Shown here piece after piece: positions 1 through 5,113 of a stretch of DNA of 6,420 bases. Within the stretch, counting starts at the first letter, position 1. Each line of letters begins with the position of its first letter. Under the pieces are notes generated by a model. The model did not search any database. It was given only the letters and a program-made list of their open reading frames with translations, and had not been told where the DNA came from. The translations under genes were made by a program, and so were the position numbers. Source of the DNA: an uncultured Variovorax sp. (GTDB lineage: Bacteria; Pseudomonadota; Gammaproteobacteria; Burkholderiales; Burkholderiaceae); the NCBI GenBank assembly GCA_946478645.1, contig CAMLCW010000296.1, positions 1 through 6,420 of the forward strand. Reading direction: 5' to 3'.

Positions 1-274
1 CGAGGCCCACCACGCGGTCCATCACTTCGCCGCGCGCCGTGAGCATGACGATCGGGATGTCGCTCTCCTTGCGGATCTCGCGGCACAGCGCAAAGCCGTC
101 CATCTCGGGCAGCATCACGTCGAGGATGGCCGCGTCGTAGCTCTCGGCGCGCAGCTTCGCGAGTCCGTCGCTCGGCCGCACTGCGCTCTCGAGCGTGCAG
201 CCGAAGCGTGCGAAGTAGGTGGTCAGCGGCGCGGCGAGGTGCTCGTCGTCGTCGATCAGCAGGATGCGCGGCAT
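1..274 (-). CDS. Response regulator, receiver domain (partial; C-terminus off the left edge)
   Basis: The 91 visible residues form the first part of a CheY-like receiver domain, which takes a phosphoryl group from a partner sensor kinase. Visible landmarks are the acidic cluster D8-D9-D10 after the first strand (start MPRILLIDDDE), the phospho-acceptor Asp52 in LDVMLPEMDG, and Thr79 in VMLTARGE. The conserved Lys and any DNA-binding domain lie beyond the window. The layout resembles OmpR/CpxR-type regulators, but the output domain is not seen. The ATG at 274-272 was chosen because receivers normally start a few residues before the first beta strand; an AGGAGG lies 12 bases upstream, which is rather far. 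An in-frame ATG at 367-365 with a better-spaced AGAAGG would add 31 residues, but those include AGG-AGG, AAT and AGT codons unlike the rest of the gene. The gene is downstream of the Spy-like and DUF4260 genes on the same strand, so it is probably co-transcribed with them, and a kinase gene may follow. Confidence 0.9.
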   Translation of the reverse strand, partial: MPRILLIDDDEHLAAPLTTYFARFGCTLESAVRPSDGLAKLRAESYDAAILDVMLPEMDGFALCREIRKESDIPIVMLTARGEVMDRVVGL

Positions 275-286
275 GGCGGGATTGTG

Positions 287-292
287 CCTCCT
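287..292 (-). promoter_or_regulatory. Shine-Dalgarno candidate AGGAGG for the response regulator
   Basis: A perfect AGGAGG on the minus strand lies 12 bases before the ATG at 274. The spacing is longer than ideal. It competes with AGAAGG at 378-373, which sits 5 bases before the in-frame ATG at 367 and overlaps the stop codon of the DUF4260 gene. The family start favours the 274 ATG, and the spacing favours the 367 ATG. Confidence 0.45.
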
Positions 293-377
293 GGCGAACA
301 GCTGGCTCACGATCAGGCCGGCGGGCATGTCGGCACTCCCGGCGGGATCATTTGGTTGGCGTGCCATCGCGGCCTTC

Positions 378-872
378 TCACCACGGGTCCGGCTTTCCGA
401 GTCGGCCCAGGTGCGTCGCGCCGAAGCCCGTGGCATAGCGCAGGCCGAAGCCGAGCGCGCGGTCGATCCCGATGTGGGCGCACCAGATGAGCCCGCCGGC
501 CACGGCCCAGGGCATGGCGGCCAGCACGCCGACGGCGAGCAGCGCCACCGCGCCGAGGTAGGAATGCGTGGCGTTGTAGAGCGCGGCGCCGATGCGCGGG
601 CCGGCCAGGTAGCCGAGCAGCGCGAGATCGGGCGCCAGCAGCCACAGCGCGAACACGCCCCAGCCGGCGCCGAACTGCGCATAGGCGGCCAGTGCCGCGC
701 CGAGCACCACGGCGCCTTCGAGCCGCAGCAGCGTGCGCACGCCGCCGGCCACGGCCGCGTCATGTGTCCCGGGCGACGCGGCGGCGCCGGCATGACCCGA
801 CCGCATCGGGCGCAGCGGCATTCCAGGCGCCGACGCGAGTCGCGCGAAGACTGGCGTGGCCAGCCTAGCCAT
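378..872 (-). CDS. DUF4260-type integral membrane protein
   Basis: This is a small hydrophobic protein of 164 residues from the chosen start. From about residue 45 on it reads like the DUF4260 family: VRTLLRLEG opening the first membrane segment, then APDLALLGYLAGPRIGAA (80-97) with YNATHSY, a third hydrophobic stretch (106-131), and the closing block AHIGIDRALGFGL with TGF and THLGRL. I expect about four membrane segments. The function of the family is not known to me. The ATG at 872-870 was chosen because GGAAG lies 4 bases upstream and it overlaps the end of the Spy-like gene by 8 bases, which suggests translational coupling. A GTG at 896 is also in frame. The first 44 residues are Ala/Arg/Gly-rich and do not look like the family, so the real start could be an internal ATG at 821 or 806, or a GTG just before the conserved block. 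Confidence 0.8.
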   Translation of the reverse strand: MARLATPVFARLASAPGMPLRPMRSGHAGAAASPGTHDAAVAGGVRTLLRLEGAVVLGAALAAYAQFGAGWGVFALWLLAPDLALLGYLAGPRIGAALYNATHSYLGAVALLAVGVLAAMPWAVAGGLIWCAHIGIDRALGFGLRYATGFGATHLGRLGKPDPW

Positions 873-1323
873 GGTGCTTCCAGCGGCGGCCGCCACGCGC
901 CATGAAGTCGCGCACCTTCTGCTGCTGCGCGGGGTTCAGGTGGTCGAAGAAGTCGGCCGCGGCGGCGATGACTTCGGGGCTGCCGCTGCGCAGCGCCGCC
1001 GTCTTCTCCTCGACCAAACGGGCGGCACCCGCCTGGTCGAGCTTGTCGCCGGCGAACAGCGCACGGAACTCCGAACGCGGATCGCTGCCGCCGCGCATGG
1101 CTTCGCGCTGCGCCTGCAGCTTCTCGGCGAGCGCCGTGAGTTTCTGCTTCTGTGATGCATCGAGCTCCAGCTTGCCGCCGATGCGCTCGACCATTTTGGT
1201 GCGGAACTCGGCGCTGTCGCCGTTGCCCCAGCCGTGGCGGTGGCCGGCACAGCCGGCGATGCTGCCCGCGACGACCGCGAGGCCGGCGAAACCGAAGAGG
1301 GTGCGCTTGATCCAGTGTTTCAT
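865..1323 (-). CDS. Spy/CpxP-like periplasmic lipoprotein (LTxxQ-type)
   Basis: This 152-residue exported protein of the Spy/CpxP/CnrX type works in the periplasm as a folding helper or as a sensor-inhibitor of two-component systems. A positively charged start (MKHWIKR) and a hydrophobic stretch lead to a lipobox, IAGC, with Cys25 as the likely lipidated residue. Two degenerate LTxxQ motifs are visible: L54-DAS-Q58 and L129-NPA-Q133, the usual pair in this family, and the region between them should be mostly alpha-helical. His28, His30, His150 and His151 flank the core and could bind metal, which is inference. The ATG at 1323 has AAGGAA 6 bases upstream. It is the first gene of a likely operon with the DUF4260 gene and the response regulator, which fits an envelope-stress or metal-sensing role through that regulator. 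Confidence 0.85.
   Translation of the reverse strand: MKHWIKRTLFGFAGLAVVAGSIAGCAGHRHGWGNGDSAEFRTKMVERIGGKLELDASQKQKLTALAEKLQAQREAMRGGSDPRSEFRALFAGDKLDQAGAARLVEEKTAALRSGSPEVIAAAADFFDHLNPAQQQKVRDFMARGGRRWKHHG
877..881 (-). promoter_or_regulatory. Shine-Dalgarno GGAAG deciding the DUF4260 start
   Basis: GGAAG on the minus strand lies 4 bases before the ATG at 872, inside the last codons of the Spy-like gene. It supports this ATG over the upstream GTG at 896 and over the internal ATGs at 821 and 806, which lack comparable sites. Confidence 0.4.
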
Positions 1324-1370
1324 GATGTTCCTTGCTGGGGCCGGGGCCGGTCGCCCGCGGGGCCGGGTTT

Positions 1371-1757
1371 TTAGAGCCTGCTGCTGCTGCTGGCGGCCGC
1401 CGAGGCGCGTGCGTCGAACGGGTTCTGCATCGTCGAGACGACCTTGCTGTTCACGCGCGAGCCGGGCGTCACGTTCTGGTCGGGCTGGGCCGCCGTGCGC
1501 ATGGCCTCGGCCACGACGCTGGCGCGGTCCTTCGACACCGCCACGGTCTCGGGGCCGCGCGAGCCGCGCACCACGTTCTGGTCGGGCGCAGCGGCGGTGC
1601 GCACGGCCTCGGCGTTGACGTCCGCGCGGCTCATGGCCGAGACGGCGGGGTGCACGCCTTCATAGGTTTCGGCCTTGGCGCCGGCGGCGGCGAGCATCGC
1701 GAACGATGCCACGGCGACGAGTTGCGGGAGCTGCGAGTACTGGAAGAGGGATTTCAT
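1371..1757 (-). CDS. Small secreted protein with a duplicated 25-residue motif, function unknown
   Basis: The protein has 128 residues. A signal peptide is clear: MKSLFQY, a hydrophobic stretch (13-25) and an AKA cleavage site before Glu30. The mature part is mainly two copies of one motif, at residues 43-67 and 77-101 (34-residue period). Both fit [SD]RAxVxAEAxRTAAxPDQNVxxGSR. The tail is Ala/Ser-rich and ends in SSSSRL. I do not recognise a characterised family. The RAxVxAEA core recalls the small DUF4148-type exported proteins common in Burkholderiales, but the match is weak. The ATG at 1757 is supported by AAAGG 6 bases upstream and by the signal peptide; a longer in-frame ORF upstream to 2105 runs over ptsI and is not credible. 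It lies 125 bases downstream of ptsI on the same strand and 47 bases upstream of the Spy-like gene, and is probably a separate unit. Confidence 0.8.
   Translation of the reverse strand: MKSLFQYSQLPQLVAVASFAMLAAAGAKAETYEGVHPAVSAMSRADVNAEAVRTAAAPDQNVVRGSRGPETVAVSKDRASVVAEAMRTAAQPDQNVTPGSRVNSKVVSTMQNPFDARASAAASSSSRL
1455..1529 (-). repeat. Coding repeat, second copy (residues 77-101)
   Basis: This is the second of two direct copies of a 75-base coding unit. It encodes DRASVVAEAMRTAA and then PDQNVTPGSR. The copies are offset by 102 bases and clearly alike in DNA, for example the shared cacgttctggtcgggc on the plus strand, so an internal duplication is likely. Confidence 0.8.
1557..1631 (-). repeat. 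Coding repeat, first copy (residues 43-67)
   Basis: This is the first copy of the 75-base unit in the secreted protein. It encodes SRADVNAEAVRTAA and then PDQNVVRGSR. The two copies are separated by a 9-residue spacer. Confidence 0.8.
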
Positions 1758-1799
1758 TTCAGGCCTTTCTTTCGGTGGTGAAGAGGAGACCTGATGGTG

Positions 1800-1818
1800 C
1801 TTGCCGCGGCGCGGCAAG
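1800..1818. other. 19-base palindrome (hairpin) between ptsI and the secreted-protein gene
   Basis: CTTGCCGCG and CGCGGCAAG are exact reverse complements around a single central base, so at RNA level an 8-bp stem with a 3-base loop is possible. It lies 65 bases past the ptsI stop and 42 bases before the secreted-protein ATG. It could end the PTS transcript or form a leader hairpin or protein-binding site for the next gene. No T run follows it on the minus strand, so a standard intrinsic terminator is doubtful. Confidence 0.45.
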
Positions 1819-1882
1819 TCCTTTCGCCGCGGTTTCGGCGTGTTTCGTTTCTTTTCAGTTCGCGCGCCGGACGCGCGGGCGC

Positions 1883-3676
1883 TCAGCCCGCCAGCGCCGC
1901 GGCCGGATCGTCCGATTCGAGCACGCCGCGGGCCCAGGCTTCGAGCTTGGTGGTGTCGGCGCGAAGCACTTCCTGCTTGACCGCGAGGATGCGCGAAGGA
2001 TGCATCGAGAAGCTGCGCAGCCCCAGGCCCAGCAGCAGGCGCGTGAAGGCCACGTCGCCCGCCATTTCGCCACACACCGCCACGCCCTTGCCCTGGCGGC
2101 GGCATTCGGCAATGGTGTCGGCCACGAGCTTCAACACGGCGGGATGCGCCGGATCGTAGAGATGCGCAACCGCCTCGTCGGCGCGGTCGATGGCCAGCGT
2201 GTACTGGATCAGGTCGTTGGTGCCGATCGACAGAAAGTCGAAATACTTCAGGAAGGTCTTGAGCGTGAGCGCCGCCGCGGGGATCTCGATCATGGCGCCG
2301 AGCTTCACCTTGCCATGCACCGCACCGCGGTTGTCGAGCTCGGCGCGCGCGAAGTCGATCAGCGAAAGCGTCTGGCGGATCTCGCTGACGTGCGCAAGCA
2401 TCGGGATCAGCAGGTGAATCTCGCCGTGCGCGGCCGCCCGCAGGATGGCGCGCAGCTGGGTGAGGAACATCGCGGGATCGGCCAGGCTCCAGCGGATCGC
2501 GCGCAGGCCGAGCGCGGGGTTCAGGTGTTCCTGCTTGAAACTGCCCTTGCCGTCGAGCGGCTTGTCAGCGCCCACGTCGATGGTGCGAATCGTGACCGGC
2601 ATGCCCTGCATGCCCTCGACCGCGCGCTTGTAGGCCTGGTATTGCTCTTCTTCGTCGGGCAGCCGCGTCTGGCGCTGCGACTCGCGGCCCATGAACAGGA
2701 ACTCGCTGCGGAACAGCCCCACGCCCACGGCGCCGGCCTTCATGGCGCCCGCGGTGTCCTCGGGCAGCTCGATGTTGGCGAGCAGGTCGACCCGCTCGCC
2801 GTCGAGCGTGACCGCGGGCTTGTGGCGCAGGCGCGCGAGCCGGCCGCGCTCGAGGTCGCCCTGGCGCTGCTTGAAGCCGTATTCGGCCAGGATGATCGGC
2901 GAGGGATCGACGATCACCACGCCCGCATCGCCATCGATGATCACCCAGTCGTCCTGGCGCACGAGCTGGCTGGCCGAGCGCGCGCCCACCACGGCCGGGA
3001 TGTCCATGCTGCGCGCGATGATCGCCGTGTGCGAGGTGCGCCCGCCGACATCGGTGACGAAGCCGGCGAACACGCTCTTCTTGAACTGGAGCATGTCGGC
3101 CGGCGAAAGATCGTGCGCGATCAGCACCAGCGGCACGTCGAAGCCGTCGCCGGCCGTCGGGTCGTCGTCTTCTTCGGAAGCCGGGCGCTTGCGGCGCGGC
3201 GGGCTCGGCGCGAGCACCGCGGCGGTGCCCTTCATGCGGTGCAGCAGCCGCTCGACGACCTGCTCGAGGTCGGCCTTGCGCTCGCGCAGGTACTCGTCCT
3301 CCATCTCGTCGAACTGGCGCGCGATGATCTCGAGCTGCGTCGTCAGCGCCCATTCGGCGTTGTAGAGCCGGTCGGTGATCCAGTGCTTCACGCCGCCGGT
3401 GAGCGCCTCGTCCTGCAGCAACAACTGATGCACCTCGAGCAGCGCCGCGAGCTCGTGCGGTGCGTCGTTGGGGCCCATCTGCGACACGCTGGTCTGCAGC
3501 TTGGCGAGCTCTTCGGCGACCTGGTTGCGCGCGCTGCGCACCCGGTCGATCTCGGTCTCGATCTCCTCGGGCTTGATGAAGTAGTGCGCCACGTCGATGC
3601 GGCTGGACACCACCAGCACCGCGCGCCCGATGGCGATGCCACGTGCGACGGGGAGGCCGTGGATCGAGATCGTCAT
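1883..3676 (-). CDS. ptsI: Phosphoenolpyruvate-protein phosphotransferase (PTS Enzyme I)
   Basis: Enzyme I takes the phosphoryl group from phosphoenolpyruvate onto a histidine and passes it to HPr, in the cytoplasm. The protein has 597 residues against about 575 in E. coli. Landmarks in order: an N-terminal HPr-binding helical domain (about 30-150); the phospho-histidine loop GGRTSHTAIIAR with His216; the PEP-binding TIM-barrel half with LFRSEFLF (Arg323), RTIDVGADKPL (Arg364), IEIPAA (Glu464) and SIGTNDLIQYTL (Asn487); and the catalytic Cys535 in AVCGEMAGD. All key residues are present. The extra length is mostly a highly charged stretch at about 157-178 (PPRRKRPASEEDDD) just before the histidine domain. 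The ATG at 3676 lies 9 bases after the ptsH stop with AAGG upstream, so it is the last gene of the EIIA-ptsH-ptsI operon. Confidence 0.97.
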   Translation of the reverse strand: MTISIHGLPVARGIAIGRAVLVVSSRIDVAHYFIKPEEIETEIDRVRSARNQVAEELAKLQTSVSQMGPNDAPHELAALLEVHQLLLQDEALTGGVKHWITDRLYNAEWALTTQLEIIARQFDEMEDEYLRERKADLEQVVERLLHRMKGTAAVLAPSPPRRKRPASEEDDDPTAGDGFDVPLVLIAHDLSPADMLQFKKSVFAGFVTDVGGRTSHTAIIARSMDIPAVVGARSASQLVRQDDWVIIDGDAGVVIVDPSPIILAEYGFKQRQGDLERGRLARLRHKPAVTLDGERVDLLANIELPEDTAGAMKAGAVGVGLFRSEFLFMGRESQRQTRLPDEEEQYQAYKRAVEGMQGMPVTIRTIDVGADKPLDGKGSFKQEHLNPALGLRAIRWSLADPAMFLTQLRAILRAAAHGEIHLLIPMLAHVSEIRQTLSLIDFARAELDNRGAVHGKVKLGAMIEIPAAALTLKTFLKYFDFLSIGTNDLIQYTLAIDRADEAVAHLYDPAHPAVLKLVADTIAECRRQGKGVAVCGEMAGDVAFTRLLLGLGLRSFSMHPSRILAVKQEVLRADTTKLEAWARGVLESDDPAAALAG

Positions 3677-3685
3677 GCCGGGACC

Positions 3686-3955
3686 TTATTCACCCTCGCC
3701 GAACTTGTCGTCGATCAGCTGGAGGATGGCCTGCATGGCCTCTTCTTCCTGCGGGCCGTTCGTCTCCAGCTCGACCGTGGCGCCGAGGCCGGCGGCCAGC
3801 ATCATCACGCCCATGATGCTCTTGGCGTTGATGCGGCGATCGCCGCGCGAGAGCCAGACCTCGCAGGGAAAGCTGCCTGCGAGCTTGGTGAGCTTGGCCG
3901 ACGCGCGCGCATGCAAGCCCAGCTTATTGCTGATGGTCACGGATTTCTTGATCAC
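3686..3955 (-). CDS. ptsH: Phosphocarrier protein HPr
   Basis: HPr is the small cytoplasmic carrier between Enzyme I and EIIA. The 89-residue product has the expected length. The active-site loop NKLGLHARAS holds the phosphorylated His15 followed by Arg17. Ser46, in NAKSIMGVMMLA, sits exactly where HPr kinase/phosphorylase acts, so regulatory phosphorylation is plausible, as is known for other proteobacteria that carry hprK; hprK itself is not in this window. The start is GTG at 3955-3953, fixed by the family N-terminus (MIKKSVTISN) and a purine-rich AAGAGAAAG upstream. The gene begins 32 bases before the EIIA stop codon in another frame, so translation is probably coupled to EIIA. ptsI follows after 9 bases. 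Confidence 0.96.
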   Translation of the reverse strand: MIKKSVTISNKLGLHARASAKLTKLAGSFPCEVWLSRGDRRINAKSIMGVMMLAAGLGATVELETNGPQEEEAMQAILQLIDDKFGEGE

Positions 3956-4382
3956 TGTGCTTTCTCTTGGCCTGGTTCTGGGGTGCCGCCACCGCCACCT
4001 GCATGACGCCCGCGGTGCCGCCTGCGATGGCGCGCTGCACCAGCGATTCGAGCGGCTCGTGGCGGTAGGTCACCGCGCGCAGCAGCATCGGCAGGTTGAC
4101 GCCCGCGATCAGCCGTGAACGGACACCGTCCACGAGCTTCTGCGCCACGTTGCAGGGCGTGGCGCCGAACACGTCGGTGAGCACCAGCACCTGCGAGCGC
4201 GGCGCGTGGAGCTGCTGCGCGAGCGTGATGCGCGCGGCGGCCAGCGTTTCCTCGGGCGACACGTTGGGCAGCACGTCGAGCGCCACGATGTGCGGCTCGC
4301 AATCGGGGAACACATGCAGCGCGCACCGCCGCAGCGCCTGCGCGAACGGTGAGTGGGCAATGATGAGGATGCTGCTGTTCAT
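3924..4382 (-). CDS. PTS EIIA component, mannose (ManX) family
   Basis: This 152-residue single-domain EIIA of the mannose/fructose type accepts phosphate from HPr in the cytoplasm. The N-terminus MNSSILIIAHSPFA carries the active His10. The block VLVLTDVFGATPCNVAQKL (Asp70) and GVNLPMLLRAVTYR (94-107) are typical of the family. The E. coli ManX counterpart is fused to a IIB domain; here there is no IIB, and no IIC or IID gene is visible. With HPr and Enzyme I downstream, this fits the stand-alone PTS of Betaproteobacteria, thought to regulate rather than import sugar. The last 10 codons overlap ptsH. The ATG at 4382 has no clear Shine-Dalgarno; a possible -10 lies 24 bases upstream. It is the first PTS gene of the operon. 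Confidence 0.93.
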   Translation of the reverse strand: MNSSILIIAHSPFAQALRRCALHVFPDCEPHIVALDVLPNVSPEETLAAARITLAQQLHAPRSQVLVLTDVFGATPCNVAQKLVDGVRSRLIAGVNLPMLLRAVTYRHEPLESLVQRAIAGGTAGVMQVAVAAPQNQAKRKHSDQEIRDHQQ

Positions 4383-4405
4383 GCGGGGCGGAGGACGACG
4401 CTTCG

Positions 4406-4434
4406 ATTATGCGGGGCGCTCCGGCCGAAGTAGA
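4406..4434 (-). promoter_or_regulatory. Candidate promoter for the EIIA-ptsH-ptsI operon
   Basis: On the minus strand CATAAT (4411-4406) matches five of six bases of the sigma70 -10 box. Seventeen bases upstream is TCTACT (4434-4429), a poor -35 (three of six). A start near 4399 would give a leader of about 17 bases. It lies in the 84-base gap between the lipoprotein stop and the EIIA ATG, so the PTS genes may be transcribed independently of the lipoprotein. Confidence 0.4.
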
Positions 4435-4466
4435 GAGGGGACATCACCCGGCTGGCGCCACGCGGC

Positions 4467-5006
4467 TCATGGAAGGCGCAATCCCTCGAAAAAGGCCGAC
4501 ACCGCGTCCGGCGCCGTAGGGCGGCCGAGCACGGTCGCCTGGTACAGCGCCATCCGCCCGTCCTTCTGGCGCTGCGCGAACCAGAGCACCCGGACCGGCG
4601 CGGCGCCCGGCTGCGGCGGCTCGGCCTCGAGCCGCACGGGCGCCGGCCCCGCGGCTGCATTCTTGAGCGTGGCCGGCGCTTCGGCCGCCTGCACCGCGCC
4701 CAACTGGCTGCGCGTGGCGGCGCGCCAGGCGATGAGCCAGGCTTCGGCCTGGGCCGGGTCGTTGGCGGAGGCGTGGGCCACGGCAAAGGTCGCGCCGCCC
4801 GCCTCGCAGCCCGCCATTGCGATGCGCACCGACTCGGCGCCGAGGGGAAGGGCGCGCTCGGCCCGGTCGGGCTTGCAGGGCAGCAGCGCCACCAGGCCGG
4901 CCTCGGCGATCGGCACCTCGCGCCAGTTGAAGGTGGGGCTGCAGGCGGCCAGCACGGCGGCGGCGGCCAGCACGGGCCAGGGGCGGGAAACGGGCAATGG
5001 CAGCAT
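4467..5006 (-). CDS. Lipoprotein of unknown function
   Basis: The protein has 179 residues. The N-terminus MLPLPVSRPWP, an Ala/Val-rich hydrophobic stretch and the lipobox LAAC (Cys22) predict a lipidated protein anchored in the envelope. The mature part is a single soluble domain with Trp28, a block GLVALLPCKPDRAERALPLG (37-56) and AGCEAGGATFAVAHA. Cys44 and Cys67 could form a disulfide, which is inference. The C-terminal part (VRVLWFAQRQ, ALYQATVLG) looks like beta strands. I do not recognise a characterised family; it reads like a conserved hypothetical protein of Comamonadaceae. The ATG at 5006 follows a possible -10 box very closely, with no room for a Shine-Dalgarno. It is on the same strand as, and 84 bases upstream of, the EIIA gene, so read-through is possible, but a functional link with the PTS is not shown. 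Confidence 0.8.
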   Translation of the reverse strand: MLPLPVSRPWPVLAAAAVLAACSPTFNWREVPIAEAGLVALLPCKPDRAERALPLGAESVRIAMAGCEAGGATFAVAHASANDPAQAEAWLIAWRAATRSQLGAVQAAEAPATLKNAAAGPAPVRLEAEPPQPGAAPVRVLWFAQRQKDGRMALYQATVLGRPTAPDAVSAFFEGLRLP

Positions 5007-5014
5007 CGAGCGCG

Positions 5015-5020
5015 ATTATC
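5015..5020 (-). promoter_or_regulatory. Candidate -10 box (GATAAT) close to the lipoprotein ATG
   Basis: GATAAT on the minus strand matches five of six -10 bases and ends only 8 bases before the ATG at 5006. No good -35 is seen at 16-18 bases. If used, transcription would start at or within a few bases of the ATG, giving a leaderless or nearly leaderless message. Confidence 0.35.
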
Positions 5021-5081
5021 CGGCCGGGCCAACCGGGCCGGGCGTTGCGGCGCCATGCCTGCACGATCGCCATGGCGGAAC

Positions 5082-5087
5082 TAAAAT
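5082..5087 (+). promoter_or_regulatory. Candidate -10 box (TAAAAT) for the TlpA-like gene
   Basis: TAAAAT lies 26 bases before the ATG at 5114 in an otherwise GC-rich stretch. The -35 region is weak (CTGCAC at 5059-5064). It shares the 107-base divergent intergenic region with the lipoprotein's candidate -10 box. Confidence 0.35.
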
Positions 5088-5113
5088 CGCGCCGCCCTTC
5101 TCCATCGGACCCC

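Noticed and set aside
208..905. Plus-strand open frames of 76-228 codons across the response regulator and DUF4260 genes
   Set aside because: They are antisense shadows: Arg/His/Gly-rich products, no motif, and opposite genes with recognisable families.
1371..2105. A longer form (244 residues) of the secreted repeat protein starting inside ptsI
   Set aside because: The added 116 residues overlap the ptsI end and hide the clear signal peptide at MKSLFQ, which has its own Shine-Dalgarno.
1706..4006. A 766-codon open frame on the plus strand antisense to ptsI and ptsH
   Set aside because: It is opposite two unmistakable PTS genes with all catalytic residues. Its product is a His/Arg/Ala/Glu-rich mirror sequence with no domain, as expected from antisense frames in GC-rich coding DNA.
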